63,673 nt of DNA, taken from Phycisphaerales bacterium (GTDB lineage: Bacteria; Planctomycetota; Phycisphaerae; Sedimentisphaerales; Anaerobacaceae). The position numbers and the translations under genes were made by a program. Position 1 is the stretch's first letter, and every line of letters begins with the position of its first letter. The stretch spans positions 1 through 63,673 of the forward strand of contig JAUVYV010000021.1 of assembly GCA_030602885.1 (NCBI GenBank). The letters run 5' to 3'. Of the stretch, positions 34,078 through 44,234 are shown piece by piece. Under the pieces are notes generated by a model, which had not been told where the DNA came from, searched no databases, and worked only from the letters and a program-made list of their open reading frames with translations.

Positions 34078-34113
34078 AGGCCCGCGGGCATAAGCCCGCG
34101 GGCCTGGCTTTTT
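34078..34113 (+). terminator. Intrinsic terminator after the GH30 gene
   Basis: AGGCCCGCGGGC and GCCCGCGGGCCT form a perfect 12-base-pair stem around the loop ATAA, followed by GG-C-TTTTT at 34109-34113. Confidence 0.85.
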
Positions 34114-34307
34114 CATCCCAATCCACAAATCCCTTGCCCGCGCCCAATGAAAAAACGGGAGCGGCTCAGGATAACGCCTTCAGGCGATAATTCTTCGATT
34201 AGTGATAAGAACATTTGCATTCCGATGACGGCTTTGCTATTTTGCGGCCGGCGGCAGATTCGGCAGTGCTGCCGAGCGTTGAGCATGGAAGGTCACGTGG
34301 ATACCAC

Positions 34308-34317
34308 AAAGGAGGTG
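34308..34317 (+). promoter_or_regulatory. Strong ribosome-binding site deciding the PurF-like start
   Basis: AAAGGAGGTG lies 4 bases before the ATG at 34322. This fixes the start and therefore shows that the residue after Met really is Ser. Confidence 0.85.
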
Positions 34318-34321
34318 GACA

Positions 34322-35812
34322 ATGAGCGGCGTTTTCGGGGTGGTCTCAAAGGGCAACTGTGCGGAAACTCTTTTCTACGGGACGGATTATCATTCGCACC
34401 TTGGAACAGAGTACGGAGGGTTGGCGGTACTTGGGGATGCCGGTTTCACTCGGCAGATACACAGCTTAAACCAGAGCCAGTTCAAGTCGAAGTTTTATGA
34501 CGATTATGAACGTATAAAAGGCAACAAGGGCATAGGCGTTATCAGCGATTATGAAGAGCAGCCGATTTACCTCAACTCGAAGTTCGGAGCATTCTGCATA
34601 GTGACGGGCGGATTCATAGATAACGCGGAGAAATTAACAGCCAAGCTGTTAGATATGGGGGCGTCGTTTAGTGAGATGAGCAAGGGAGGTGTTAATACCT
34701 CGGAGCTGATAGCAAAGCTAATCAACCGCGGCAGCGATTTGGTGGACGGGATAGAGGGGATGTTCAAAGTGATTGAGGGCTCGTGCTCGCTGTTATTGCT
34801 GCATAGCGACGGGATATACGCAGCAAGAGACAGATTCGGATATACGCCTCTGATTGTTGGCAGGCGGTCGGACGCCTGGGCAGTGACAAGTGAGACTACT
34901 GCGTTTGCGAATAACGAATTTGAGGTTGTGAAGCACATTGAGCCGGGAGAGGTAGTTCTTCTAAGTGAAGCCGGTATTGTGCAGAGAAGGCCCGGCGGTG
35001 CAAACGGCAGCCAGATTTGCGCATTTTTGTGGATATACACGGGTTTTCCTGCGTCAAATTATGAAGGTATAAACGTCGAGATAGTACGGGAAAGATGCGG
35101 GCGGCACCTTGCAAAGCGCGACCGGGATATCCGCGTGGATATGGTCTGCGGGATTCCGGATTCGGGATTTGCCCACGGCCTGGGGTATGCGATGGAATCG
35201 GGCAAGCCGTTCAGGCGGCCACTTGTGAAATACACGCCGGGATATGGCCGAAGCTATACTCCGCCCTCACAACGAACACGAGATCTGATCGCAAAGATGA
35301 AGCTGATCCCGATTAAAGAGGTAATCGAAGGTAACAGCATTGTTGTATGTGAGGATTCGATCGTCAGGGGGACCCAGCTTAAGAATTTTGCCATAAAGAA
35401 GCTCTGGGACTGCGGCGTCAAAGAGGTTCATATGAGACCGGCGTGTCCGCCTTTGATGTTTCCATGCAAATTTAATCTATCCACCCGCTCTATCCATGAG
35501 CTTGCCGCGCGCAAGGCGATTCGCAGCATAGAAGGTGACGACATAGAGAACGTCCGCGAATACACAGACGCAAACTGCGAAAAATACCGGAAGATGGTAG
35601 AGTGGATCGCCAAGGATTTGGGGGTCTCAACGCTCAGGTATCAGACTTTGGATGATATGGTCGGCGCCATTGGGTTTCCCAGAGAAAAACTTTGTCTCTA
35701 TTGCTGGACCGGCGAATGTCCAAAGTCGGCGTGTCCACAACCGGCAGCGGAAATAGTGGACGTGGAAAAGCCGGCTGCAAGGAAACCCGTTGAAGCAAAG
35801 GTTACAGTTTGA
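34322..35812 (+). CDS. Amidophosphoribosyltransferase-like protein with Ser instead of catalytic Cys
   Basis: 496 residues with the two-domain PurF layout: N-terminal class II glutaminase fold (GVFGVV..., GTDYHSHLGTEYGG, GIYAARDRFGYTPL) and C-terminal phosphoribosyltransferase fold with VCEDSIVRGTQL as the PRPP loop. In working PurF the residue exposed after Met removal is Cys, which attacks glutamine. Here it is Ser (AGC), so normal glutaminase activity is unlikely. The four [4Fe-4S] ligands of Bacillus-type PurF seem kept: Cys in QICAF, in FPCKF, and in CLYCWTGECP. From memory, a similar Ser2 version with the GTDYHSHLGT motif occurs in Bacteroidetes, so this looks like a real subfamily. It might use ammonia or have a regulatory role. 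No purine genes adjoin it; purH is 10 kb away. Confidence 0.8.
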   Translation: MSGVFGVVSKGNCAETLFYGTDYHSHLGTEYGGLAVLGDAGFTRQIHSLNQSQFKSKFYDDYERIKGNKGIGVISDYEEQPIYLNSKFGAFCIVTGGFIDNAEKLTAKLLDMGASFSEMSKGGVNTSELIAKLINRGSDLVDGIEGMFKVIEGSCSLLLLHSDGIYAARDRFGYTPLIVGRRSDAWAVTSETTAFANNEFEVVKHIEPGEVVLLSEAGIVQRRPGGANGSQICAFLWIYTGFPASNYEGINVEIVRERCGRHLAKRDRDIRVDMVCGIPDSGFAHGLGYAMESGKPFRRPLVKYTPGYGRSYTPPSQRTRDLIAKMKLIPIKEVIEGNSIVVCEDSIVRGTQLKNFAIKKLWDCGVKEVHMRPACPPLMFPCKFNLSTRSIHELAARKAIRSIEGDDIENVREYTDANCEKYRKMVEWIAKDLGVSTLRYQTLDDMVGAIGFPREKLCLYCWTGECPKSACPQPAAEIVDVEKPAARKPVEAKVTV

Positions 35813-35873
35813 CGGGTGTATCTGCGCAAGTTCCAGCCGAACGTTGGTCTGCAGACGAAGCGTTTTCGGGGGG

Positions 35874-36593
35874 TTAGAGCTGTTCCAAATACCGGTTTCT
35901 GTCGGCCATGAACTTTTTGTAGATTTTGAAGTAGTCGGTATCTTCGTAGCCGATGGATTTGATGGGGACATAGTCGAAGCTGAGGATTTTTGCGTCGGGG
36001 CAGGCCATGAGGATTGGTGAGTGTGTGGCGATGATGAATTGCGCGAGGCCTGCGCGTGCTGCTTTCGTGAGGATGCCGAGGAGCTTCAACTGGCTTGAGG
36101 GTGAGAGTGCGGTTTCCGGTTCGTCGAGAAGGTAAAGGCCCTTTATGCGGTATCGTGCTTCGAAGAAAGCAAGGAGGGACTGGCCATGGGATTTGGTCAG
36201 CAGGGAGCTCCCGCCGAAATAGTCAAGCTGGCCCCGGTCGGTGGATGCCCAGTCCTCGAGGACCTGAGCGAAGTGCTTGAATATGTCTGAGGCGAAGAAC
36301 GAGCCGGGGACGGGGCCATCGGTCCATTCGACGTCGATGGCTTTATAAAGCTTGTTTTCGTAGGGGTTGATGTCGAGGCGAGTCCTGGTTATGCCCTGCC
36401 AGATATAGATGGCGCATTTGTGGGAGATGGCTCTCAGGAGGGTTGATTTTCCGGTTCCGTTTTCGCCTATGAAGAATGTGACAGGTGAGGTAAAATCCAG
36501 ATTGTCCGTTCGATTGAAGATTTCGAGGTTGAAGGGGTAATATTCGGTGGTCGGGAATTTGTTGTGATGAAACGTGACTGTTCTGATGTGCAT
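35874..36593 (-). CDS. COG3910-type predicted ATPase (ABC/AAA fold)
   Basis: 239 residues. Walker A GENGTGKST near residue 45, an ABC-signature-like KSHGQSLLAFF near 140, Walker B GLYLLDEPETALSP near 155, and the switch His in FIIATHSPIL near 190. The N-terminal strand pair with YPFNLEIF is typical of this compact family, which I know as a stand-alone predicted ATPase (COG3910) without transmembrane or coiled-coil parts. Function in the family is not established; it resembles the head domains of RecF/OLD-like proteins. It is convergent with the PurF-like gene 61 bases away and has no partner nuclease, so a defence role has no support here. Confidence 0.8.
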   Translation of the reverse strand: MHIRTVTFHHNKFPTTEYYPFNLEIFNRTDNLDFTSPVTFFIGENGTGKSTLLRAISHKCAIYIWQGITRTRLDINPYENKLYKAIDVEWTDGPVPGSFFASDIFKHFAQVLEDWASTDRGQLDYFGGSSLLTKSHGQSLLAFFEARYRIKGLYLLDEPETALSPSSQLKLLGILTKAARAGLAQFIIATHSPILMACPDAKILSFDYVPIKSIGYEDTDYFKIYKKFMADRNRYLEQL

Positions 36594-36957
36594 GTAGTGT
36601 TTCCTAAAGCCTTTTTCCGGATCAATCGTATTGTAGCTTAGATTTTAGGGGCAGTGGAGGAAATTTCAAGTCGCGTTATTAGAGAGGCGCGGAGGGTATG
36701 TGGGGCGGGATGTTCGTTTGGGTAATAATTTGGTTTTATTTGTGAACAATTCGCGAGAGCAGGTTGACGGGATTGGGGCTGTTGGGTTAGAATTCCCGCT
36801 TTGTTCCAAGTTGAGGGGGGAAACGGCGAGGCATGGACGCAGGGGGCCGGTAGCACAAGGTGGTTTCTTCAGGATTGGCCTTGCCGAACCCATCTTTCGC
36901 GCGACAATAGCATGAGATTGCCGAGTCGGGCAGATTTTGCAGGAAAGGAGCTATACC
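36594..36957 (+). other. Leader region of the porin gene
   Basis: No gene is seen. A promoter sits at 36764-36793, leaving a leader of about 155 bases containing GC-rich stretches (GGGGGGAAACGGCGAGGC). I could not assign it to a known RNA class. Frames of about 70 codons here have no recognisable content. Confidence 0.45.
36764..36793 (+). promoter_or_regulatory. Porin promoter
   Basis: TTGACG (36764-36769), an 18-base spacer and TAGAAT (36788-36793). Confidence 0.55.
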
Positions 36958-38325
36958 GTGAGAAGTGTAAGTATCTTGTTAGGTGCGGTTTTGATAACGG
37001 CCTTAGCGGGAGTATGCCGAGCGGAGAAGACAGATGAGCCGGCGAAGGAAAATGCGGAGCTAAGGCAGCGGGTGGAGAAATTGGAGAAAGAGCTTGCGGA
37101 GATAAAACAGATGCTTTCCGGGCAGGCGGAGGCACCGAAGGCGAAGGGCGAGCCAGCAGAAGCACGGGAGCTAACAGAAAGAGAGATCGAGAGGATAGCA
37201 GCGCTTGTACAATCCGGCGAGAAGAAGCCGGTGACGAGCAGCTTAGACGTTGAGGTCTATGGTCGGCTGAAGCTCGATGCTGCGTACGATACATCGCGGA
37301 CAAATGCCGGCAACTATCTGAAGTGGGTGAGCCCCGAGGGGACGAACGAGAACGACGACGAGTTCAATATGACGGCGAATGAGACCCGGCTTGGTGTGCG
37401 AATCAGAGGGCCTGAAGACGGCGAGTTGAGAACGAGCGGGCGAGTTGAGGTGGATTTCTTCGAGGGCGGCTCGGAGAATAAATCCCGGCTGATGATGCGT
37501 CACGCATATATGAATTTAGACTGGCCCGAGGAGCGGTTCAGCATCATTGCGGGGCAGACATCGGATGTGATATCACCGCTGGTGCCTTACACGCTGAACT
37601 ATTCGGTTGCGTGGTGGGCAGGTAATATCGGTTATCGGCGTCCACAGATACGTTTGACGAAGAGCTATGCGCTTGCGAATGACGTTGATCTGAAGCTTGA
37701 AGGAGCGCTGGCGAGGACGATAGGGATAAGCAGCGGGTCCTTCGTGTTGCGAGATGCCGGCGAAGACGCAGGTATTCCGGGTTTCCAGGGCAGAGCGAGC
37801 TTGCAGTTTCCGTGTGTGAACAACAAGCCGATGACACTGGGTTTTTCGGGTCACTGGGCGAAAGAGGAATATGACACAACGGCCAGCGGCGGCAGCGATA
37901 AGTATGACAGTTGGTCGCTGAACCTTGATGTGCTGCAGCCGATTAACGAATGGCTGACGGTAAAGGGTGAACTGTTTACGGGTGAGAATCTGAGCGCTTA
38001 TCTTGGCGGAGTCGGCCAGGGTGTGAATACGACGAGAGGCAATGAAATCGGCAGTACAGGCGGCTGGGTGGCGGCGAGCTTAACTCCGTGCCCCAAGTGG
38101 AACTTTAATCTGGGTGTGAGCATCGATGATCCAAAAGACGGTGATTTGACCGGCATAACGGGTGATAAGCGTGAGTACAACCGGTCGATATTCGGCAACG
38201 TGATATACTCGGTGGACAAGAATACACAGGTTGGGTTTGAGCTTTCTCAGTGGCATACGGAATACGACGGCGACGACGACGGTGATGCTCTGCGTGCTCA
38301 GGCATCATTCATATACAACTTTTAG
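36958..38325 (+). CDS. DcaP-like outer-membrane porin
   Basis: 455 residues from the GTG at 36958, chosen for AAAGGAG 7 bases upstream and because a signal peptide follows directly (VSILLGAVLITALAGVCRA). Residues about 30-65 are a coiled coil (ENAELRQRVEKLEKELAEIKQ), a trait of DcaP-type porins, where it forms a periplasmic stalk. The rest alternates polar and aromatic residues as in a beta-barrel (YGRLKLDAAYDTS near the start, RAQASFIYNF ending in Phe, the usual barrel-assembly signal). DcaP relatives take up small dicarboxylic acids and similar anions. Downstream acs and an OFA transporter suggest entry of short carboxylates. Confidence 0.8.
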   Translation: MRSVSILLGAVLITALAGVCRAEKTDEPAKENAELRQRVEKLEKELAEIKQMLSGQAEAPKAKGEPAEARELTEREIERIAALVQSGEKKPVTSSLDVEVYGRLKLDAAYDTSRTNAGNYLKWVSPEGTNENDDEFNMTANETRLGVRIRGPEDGELRTSGRVEVDFFEGGSENKSRLMMRHAYMNLDWPEERFSIIAGQTSDVISPLVPYTLNYSVAWWAGNIGYRRPQIRLTKSYALANDVDLKLEGALARTIGISSGSFVLRDAGEDAGIPGFQGRASLQFPCVNNKPMTLGFSGHWAKEEYDTTASGGSDKYDSWSLNLDVLQPINEWLTVKGELFTGENLSAYLGGVGQGVNTTRGNEIGSTGGWVAASLTPCPKWNFNLGVSIDDPKDGDLTGITGDKREYNRSIFGNVIYSVDKNTQVGFELSQWHTEYDGDDDGDALRAQASFIYNF

Positions 38326-38337
38326 AACGGTTTTCGG

Positions 38338-38366
38338 TTGACAGTACCCGGCCGGTCACAGAAAAT
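38338..38366 (+). promoter_or_regulatory. Possible acs promoter
   Basis: Perfect TTGACA (38338-38343), a 17-base spacer and the weak -10 GAAAAT. It lies between the porin stop and the acs start. Confidence 0.4.
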
Positions 38367-38426
38367 ACAGTGTTCACAAGAAAAGCTGATTCGTATTAAC
38401 TTTCAGTCATAAAAAGGAGAAGTGTT

Positions 38427-40406
<1,980 letters not shown>

Positions 40407-40437
40407 AATTGGGTTTTAGCTTGAACAAGTGATTTAG

Positions 40438-40478
40438 GCCGGATGCGCAACAGTTGGTTGTGCATTCGGTTATTTTTA
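40438..40478 (+). terminator. Terminator between acs and the OFA transporter
   Basis: GCCGGATGCGCAAC and GTTGTGCATTCGGT pair with two G-T pairs around AGTTG, followed by TATTTTTAT. It would end or attenuate transcription from acs into the transporter gene. Confidence 0.7.
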
Positions 40479-40502
40479 TAGTCTGCATTGAAGGGGATTG
40501 AA

Positions 40503-41771
40503 ATGTCCGAAGAGAAAGTGATGAATCGCTGGCTGGTGGTTGTCGGAGGAATCCTCATCCAGCTCTGTCTCGGGGCCATCTACGCATGGAGCGTTTTCAC
40601 TCCGTCGCTCGCGGACGCCGGGTGGACCAAAGCACAAACACAGTTCGTTTTCTCAGCCGGGCTGGTTTCTTTCGCTGTCATCATGGTCCTGGCGGGGTAT
40701 TACCTGATGCCCAGGATTGGTCCGCGCAAGCTTGCAATTACCGGGGGAATGGTCCTCGGTCTTGGTTACCTTCTCGGGGGGCTGGTTGGAAAAACCAGCG
40801 TACCGCTTCTGGTCTTCTTCATCGGTATTGTCGGCGGAGCCGGCATTGGGCTGGGTTATGTGGTTCCGATCGCCGTCGGCATGCGATGGTTTCCGGACAA
40901 AAAAGGCCTAATCACCGGCTTGGCGGTCGCCGGCTTCGGCTTCGGGGCCATGCTTTGGGTCAAGCTGGCCGGCGCCTGGGGCAATCTGATCACCACAATT
41001 GGGCTAAGTAATACCTTCGCCATCTATGGTATAGTTTTCTTTTTCCTGGTGGCCCTGGGCGGAATCTGGATGGTATTCCCACCCGAAGGCTGGCGACCGG
41101 CTGGCTGGACACCGCCGCCGCCCAAGGCGGGACAAATCTCCGAAGGAACCAATATGACGGCCGGTCAAATGCTGAAGACACCTCAGTTCTACATGATCTT
41201 CCTAACGTTTGTATTCAGCGCCGGTGCCGGTCTTATGACAATAGGATTGATGAAGCTGTTTCCTAAGGAGGCGCTGCAGGCGGCGGGAATGGACGAAGCA
41301 GCAGCCAGCGCTGTTGCCGGCACGGCGATGGCCGTATTCTTCTCTCTCGCAAATGGTTTTGGACGTATTGCGTGGGGTAGTCTCTCAGACAAGCTCGGAC
41401 GAAAAGCGTCTGTTATAATCATGTGCGCAACACAGGGCATTTTTGTAATCGCGTTTACTAAAATGGCCGGCACACCTGTGCTGCTCTACATGGGCGCGCT
41501 GCTGATAGGCTTCAACTTTGGCGGAAACTTTGCCTTGTTCCCCACTATTACCGCCGATACGTTTGGCGCCAGGAACATAGCGCAACTCTATCCCCTGGTC
41601 TTCTTAGCGTACGGCGTTGGTGGTATCGGGGGACCTATTCTTGGCGGACGGCTTGGTGATTTGGGGAATTTCCCGCTGGCGTTCACTATCTGCGGTGTGC
41701 TCTGTCTGGCTGCGGCTGGAATCACCGCGGGTGTTAAACCACCAAAACCGGCGATGGCAGTGAAGTGTTAG
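40503..41771 (+). CDS. MFS transporter of the oxalate/formate antiporter (OFA) family
   Basis: 422 residues with 12 predicted membrane helices. The N-terminus has the OFA hallmark LGAIYAWSVFTPSL, followed by FSAGLVSFAVIMVLAGYYLMPRIGPRK. The cytoplasmic loop between helices 8 and 9 contains GRIAWGSLSDKLGRK, the MFS R-x-G-R-type motif. OFA members carry oxalate, formate, lactate, pyruvate or other small monocarboxylates. The ATG at 40503 is preceded by AAGGGG; a TTG five codons earlier is less likely. Lying after the porin and acs suggests acetate or a related acid as substrate, which is an inference. Confidence 0.88.
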   Translation: MSEEKVMNRWLVVVGGILIQLCLGAIYAWSVFTPSLADAGWTKAQTQFVFSAGLVSFAVIMVLAGYYLMPRIGPRKLAITGGMVLGLGYLLGGLVGKTSVPLLVFFIGIVGGAGIGLGYVVPIAVGMRWFPDKKGLITGLAVAGFGFGAMLWVKLAGAWGNLITTIGLSNTFAIYGIVFFFLVALGGIWMVFPPEGWRPAGWTPPPPKAGQISEGTNMTAGQMLKTPQFYMIFLTFVFSAGAGLMTIGLMKLFPKEALQAAGMDEAAASAVAGTAMAVFFSLANGFGRIAWGSLSDKLGRKASVIIMCATQGIFVIAFTKMAGTPVLLYMGALLIGFNFGGNFALFPTITADTFGARNIAQLYPLVFLAYGVGGIGGPILGGRLGDLGNFPLAFTICGVLCLAAAGITAGVKPPKPAMAVKC

Positions 41772-41858
41772 CGAATCGCAAGGGCACTGCCGTGAGGTAA
41801 GGGTATTTTACATTTCAGGTTTTCTTAGTAGGTGCACTTTCTGTTATGGCGTGAGGAA

Positions 41859-42461
41859 ATGGGCAAGAAAGCGGTTGATGTAGTTTTGCTCCCCTGTGAG
41901 GCAATGACGAATATGGCTATAGCGGCCAATGCCGAGCTGGCGGCAGGATTTGGCAAGAGAATAGTGCTCAGCACAAGGGACTGTCTGCCCCATATTTCGC
42001 TTGCTATGGGATGTATCGAGGAGGGGGACGTTGGGCAGGTGGGCAAGGTTTTGCGGCAAATCGCAGACAAGTATGCGCCGCGTCATCTGAAAATTATCGG
42101 GGTACAGAGTTCCACGAATTTTTCAGGCGAGACGGTCTCTGTTTTTACCGTGGAGAGGAGCGAACGGCTGGGGCGGTTTCACAAGAAGGTAATGGCTGAG
42201 CTTGAACGTTTCTTCGACTATGATGTCACAGTTGATATGATAGCAGGAGGCCGGGCAGACAACTCAACGATTGGCTGGATAAAGAACTATCCGGCAAACT
42301 CAAGCTATGCGAATTTCTCACCGCATATAACGATTGGATACGGCAGATTCGAAGGAGGCAGTTTTCCGATTGAATTTGGCGTTTCCCAACTCGCGCTGTG
42401 TCATTTGGGCAATCACTGTACGTGCCGAAGGATTCTGGTCGCGGTAGAGCTTACGGATTGA
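41859..42461 (+). CDS. 2H phosphoesterase (2'-5' RNA ligase-like)
   Basis: 200 residues from the ATG at 41859; a GTG at 41832 is possible. Two H-x-(S/T) motifs mark the 2H superfamily: PHISLA with His45 and SPHITIGYG with His156, spaced as expected for the bilobed fold. Members hydrolyse cyclic phosphates or 2'-5' links in RNA or nucleotides (ThpR and relatives). The gene follows the OFA transporter by about 90 bases and faces the guaA-like gene tail to tail. rtcB, another RNA-end enzyme, is in the window but 9 kb away, so a joint pathway is not shown. Confidence 0.75.
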   Translation: MGKKAVDVVLLPCEAMTNMAIAANAELAAGFGKRIVLSTRDCLPHISLAMGCIEEGDVGQVGKVLRQIADKYAPRHLKIIGVQSSTNFSGETVSVFTVERSERLGRFHKKVMAELERFFDYDVTVDMIAGGRADNSTIGWIKNYPANSSYANFSPHITIGYGRFEGGSFPIEFGVSQLALCHLGNHCTCRRILVAVELTD

Positions 42462-42664
42462 GCGAGAAGCATTTCGTGATAGCCGGCGAATGAGACAAAA
42501 GGCGGTTTTTGAGGCGATTTTTGGCTGAGTTGCGGTGCGTTCGCGACGATAAACCAGTAAATGCCTTGGGGAGGCAGGGTAGCCAGCTTTGCTGACGCAA
42601 CCGAGGGGTGTCGGCATCCACATTAGAATCAGTGGACAATCACAGTGGTGTTTGCGGTCGGCTT

Positions 42665-43597
42665 TTAGATGTATTCAACCGTCGCAGGCGGTTTGGGGGT
42701 CAGGTCGTACAGGCAGCGATTAACGCCCGTTATCCGGGTGATTTTTTCGGAAATCCGGTTGAGCTTATCCCATGAGAGGGGTGTAACCGTCGCGGTCCTG
42801 GCGTCGGTGCTTTCAATACAGCGGAGGACAATGATTTGGCCGAATTCGCGTTTGTTGTCTCGGATGCCGGTTGCGCAGTCGTTCAGGAGCACGGCAAGGT
42901 ACTGAAAGGCGCCACTATCAGCGAGCTCCTCCTCGACAATAGAAGTCGCAGCGCGGACGGTTTCGATGCGTTCGGGTGTAACTTCGCCGACGATTCTGGT
43001 AGCGAGAGCCGGGCCGGGAAACGGGATGCGCTTGCAGAGGTGCTCGGGCAAAGCTGCTAATCTTGCCACTTCACGAACATCGTCCTTGCGGAGGGTCTTT
43101 AGGGGCTCAATGACTTTGTAACCATAGGTCTTCTGTGGGTCTATGCCGAGCTGGGCAAGGATATTATGCTGCCGTTTTATTCCAGCGACGGTCTCTTCAA
43201 TATCCGTGAGGATTGTGCCATGGAGGAGGAACTTTGCTTTGGATTGCCTGACAAGCCGGCTGAAGACCTTCGCATAGAAGGTGTCGGTAATGGCCTGGCG
43301 TTTTTGCTCGGGGTCAGTCAGCCCGGCAAGGGCGGAAATAAACTCCTGACGGGCGTCTATGAGCTCGACGGGGATACCCAGGTCAGCGAAAATCTTTACG
43401 ACATGTTCGGGCTCACCTTCGCGCATGAGCGCGTTATCGACAAAGACGGTTCTCAACTGCTCACCGAGTGCGCGGTGTCCGAGGACAGTGACAACAGAGC
43501 TGTCCACTCCGCCACTGAGGGCGTTGATGGCCTTTTCGCCGCCGACCGTGTTTTTAATATGGGTAATCTGTTCTTGAATAAACTTTTCGTAATCCAT
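42665..43597 (-). CDS. Stand-alone GMP synthase ATP-pyrophosphatase subunit (GuaAb-type)
   Basis: 310 residues matching only the C-terminal two thirds of bacterial GuaA: PP-loop ALSGGVDSSV at about 26-35, VFVDNALMREGE, FLLHGTILTDIEE, RIPFPGPALATRIVGEVTPE, and the dimerisation domain ending YDLTPKPPATVEYI. It amidates XMP to GMP with ATP, using ammonia from a glutaminase. The usual N-terminal class I glutaminase domain is absent and no separate GuaAa-type glutaminase is in the window. Split GMP synthases are best known from archaea. The ATG at 43597 has AAGGA 8 bases upstream and the frame before it is not GuaA-like, so this is not a truncation artefact of start choice. Confidence 0.85.
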   Translation of the reverse strand: MDYEKFIQEQITHIKNTVGGEKAINALSGGVDSSVVTVLGHRALGEQLRTVFVDNALMREGEPEHVVKIFADLGIPVELIDARQEFISALAGLTDPEQKRQAITDTFYAKVFSRLVRQSKAKFLLHGTILTDIEETVAGIKRQHNILAQLGIDPQKTYGYKVIEPLKTLRKDDVREVARLAALPEHLCKRIPFPGPALATRIVGEVTPERIETVRAATSIVEEELADSGAFQYLAVLLNDCATGIRDNKREFGQIIVLRCIESTDARTATVTPLSWDKLNRISEKITRITGVNRCLYDLTPKPPATVEYI

Positions 43598-43659
43598 AAA
43601 GTGCTTCCTTGTATAGACAGATGAAGCAATACGGGAGCGCTGGGTTGTTCGAGCGGGGA

Positions 43660-43688
43660 ACTGTAACAGGTTTGACGGCCGCTGTCAA
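43660..43688 (-). promoter_or_regulatory. Promoter of the GMP synthase subunit
   Basis: On the minus strand TTGACA (43688-43683), a 17-base spacer and TACAGT (43665-43660). Its -35 lies in an inverted repeat TTGAC-GGCCGCT-GTCAA (43672-43688) that could be an operator. Confidence 0.6.
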
Positions 43689-43786
43689 GCAGCGCCAGGA
43701 TAAGGCCCTGCCCGGCGGTTAATTTGGGGAAATGTGTTGCAATCTTTGCTGTGACCGGTTAGATTCCTGGGGATGGGCCGGCGACA

Positions 43787-44140
43787 ATGGCGCAATGGGT
43801 CTGTGAGAAAACTGAGGTGCGGTTTTCAAAGGGCGGGTTTTGGCCGATGGCTGAGATAACGGGAAATAAGAAGGAGGGCAGGACGGCTGTTGAGCAGGCC
43901 GTGGGCGATTATGTCAATGGCCTAAGTGAAGAGTACAGGATGCTGGTCATCCTCAAGGCCCAGCTTTATGGTGGTTCGTGGGAGCCGATGCTCGACGACC
44001 TGCGGAACCGCCTGGCCGGTAAACCCTACATATTTAAGCTTGCTAATCGGATTCAGGATGACCTCGAGCGAATTGAAGAGATGAGGATGTTTGAAGCGGG
44101 GCATGATGTCGATTTGGCAGATTATGTCAGCCTGGAATAG
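43787..44140 (+). CDS. Small conserved hypothetical protein
   Basis: 117 residues, or 97 if translation starts at the ATG 43847 (MAEITGNKK), which fits better with a hydrophilic helical protein. The core reads EEYRMLVILKAQLYGGSWEPML followed by LAGKPYIFKLANRIQDDLERIEEM. I recall similar short proteins from related planctomycetes but no function. There is no signal peptide or membrane segment; it looks cytoplasmic and mostly alpha-helical. The next gene (beta-propeller) starts about 90 bases later on the same strand. Confidence 0.55.
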   Translation: MAQWVCEKTEVRFSKGGFWPMAEITGNKKEGRTAVEQAVGDYVNGLSEEYRMLVILKAQLYGGSWEPMLDDLRNRLAGKPYIFKLANRIQDDLERIEEMRMFEAGHDVDLADYVSLE

Positions 44141-44234
44141 TATCAGTACGAAATGTCGGGCTTTTAGTGAATCCGCCACAGGCAAAAGTGGTGTTGTGGT
44201 TTTCTGTAAAGTGAATATTTTTGGGGTGATGACG

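Noticed and set aside
34027-34500. A 157-codon frame overlapping the terminator and the start of the PurF-like gene
   Set aside because: It crosses a perfect intrinsic terminator and reads out of frame through a clearly homologous gene.
35874-36593. COG3910-type ATPase as part of an OLD/Gabija-like defence system
   Set aside because: There is no TOPRIM nuclease domain and no helicase or nuclease partner next to it.
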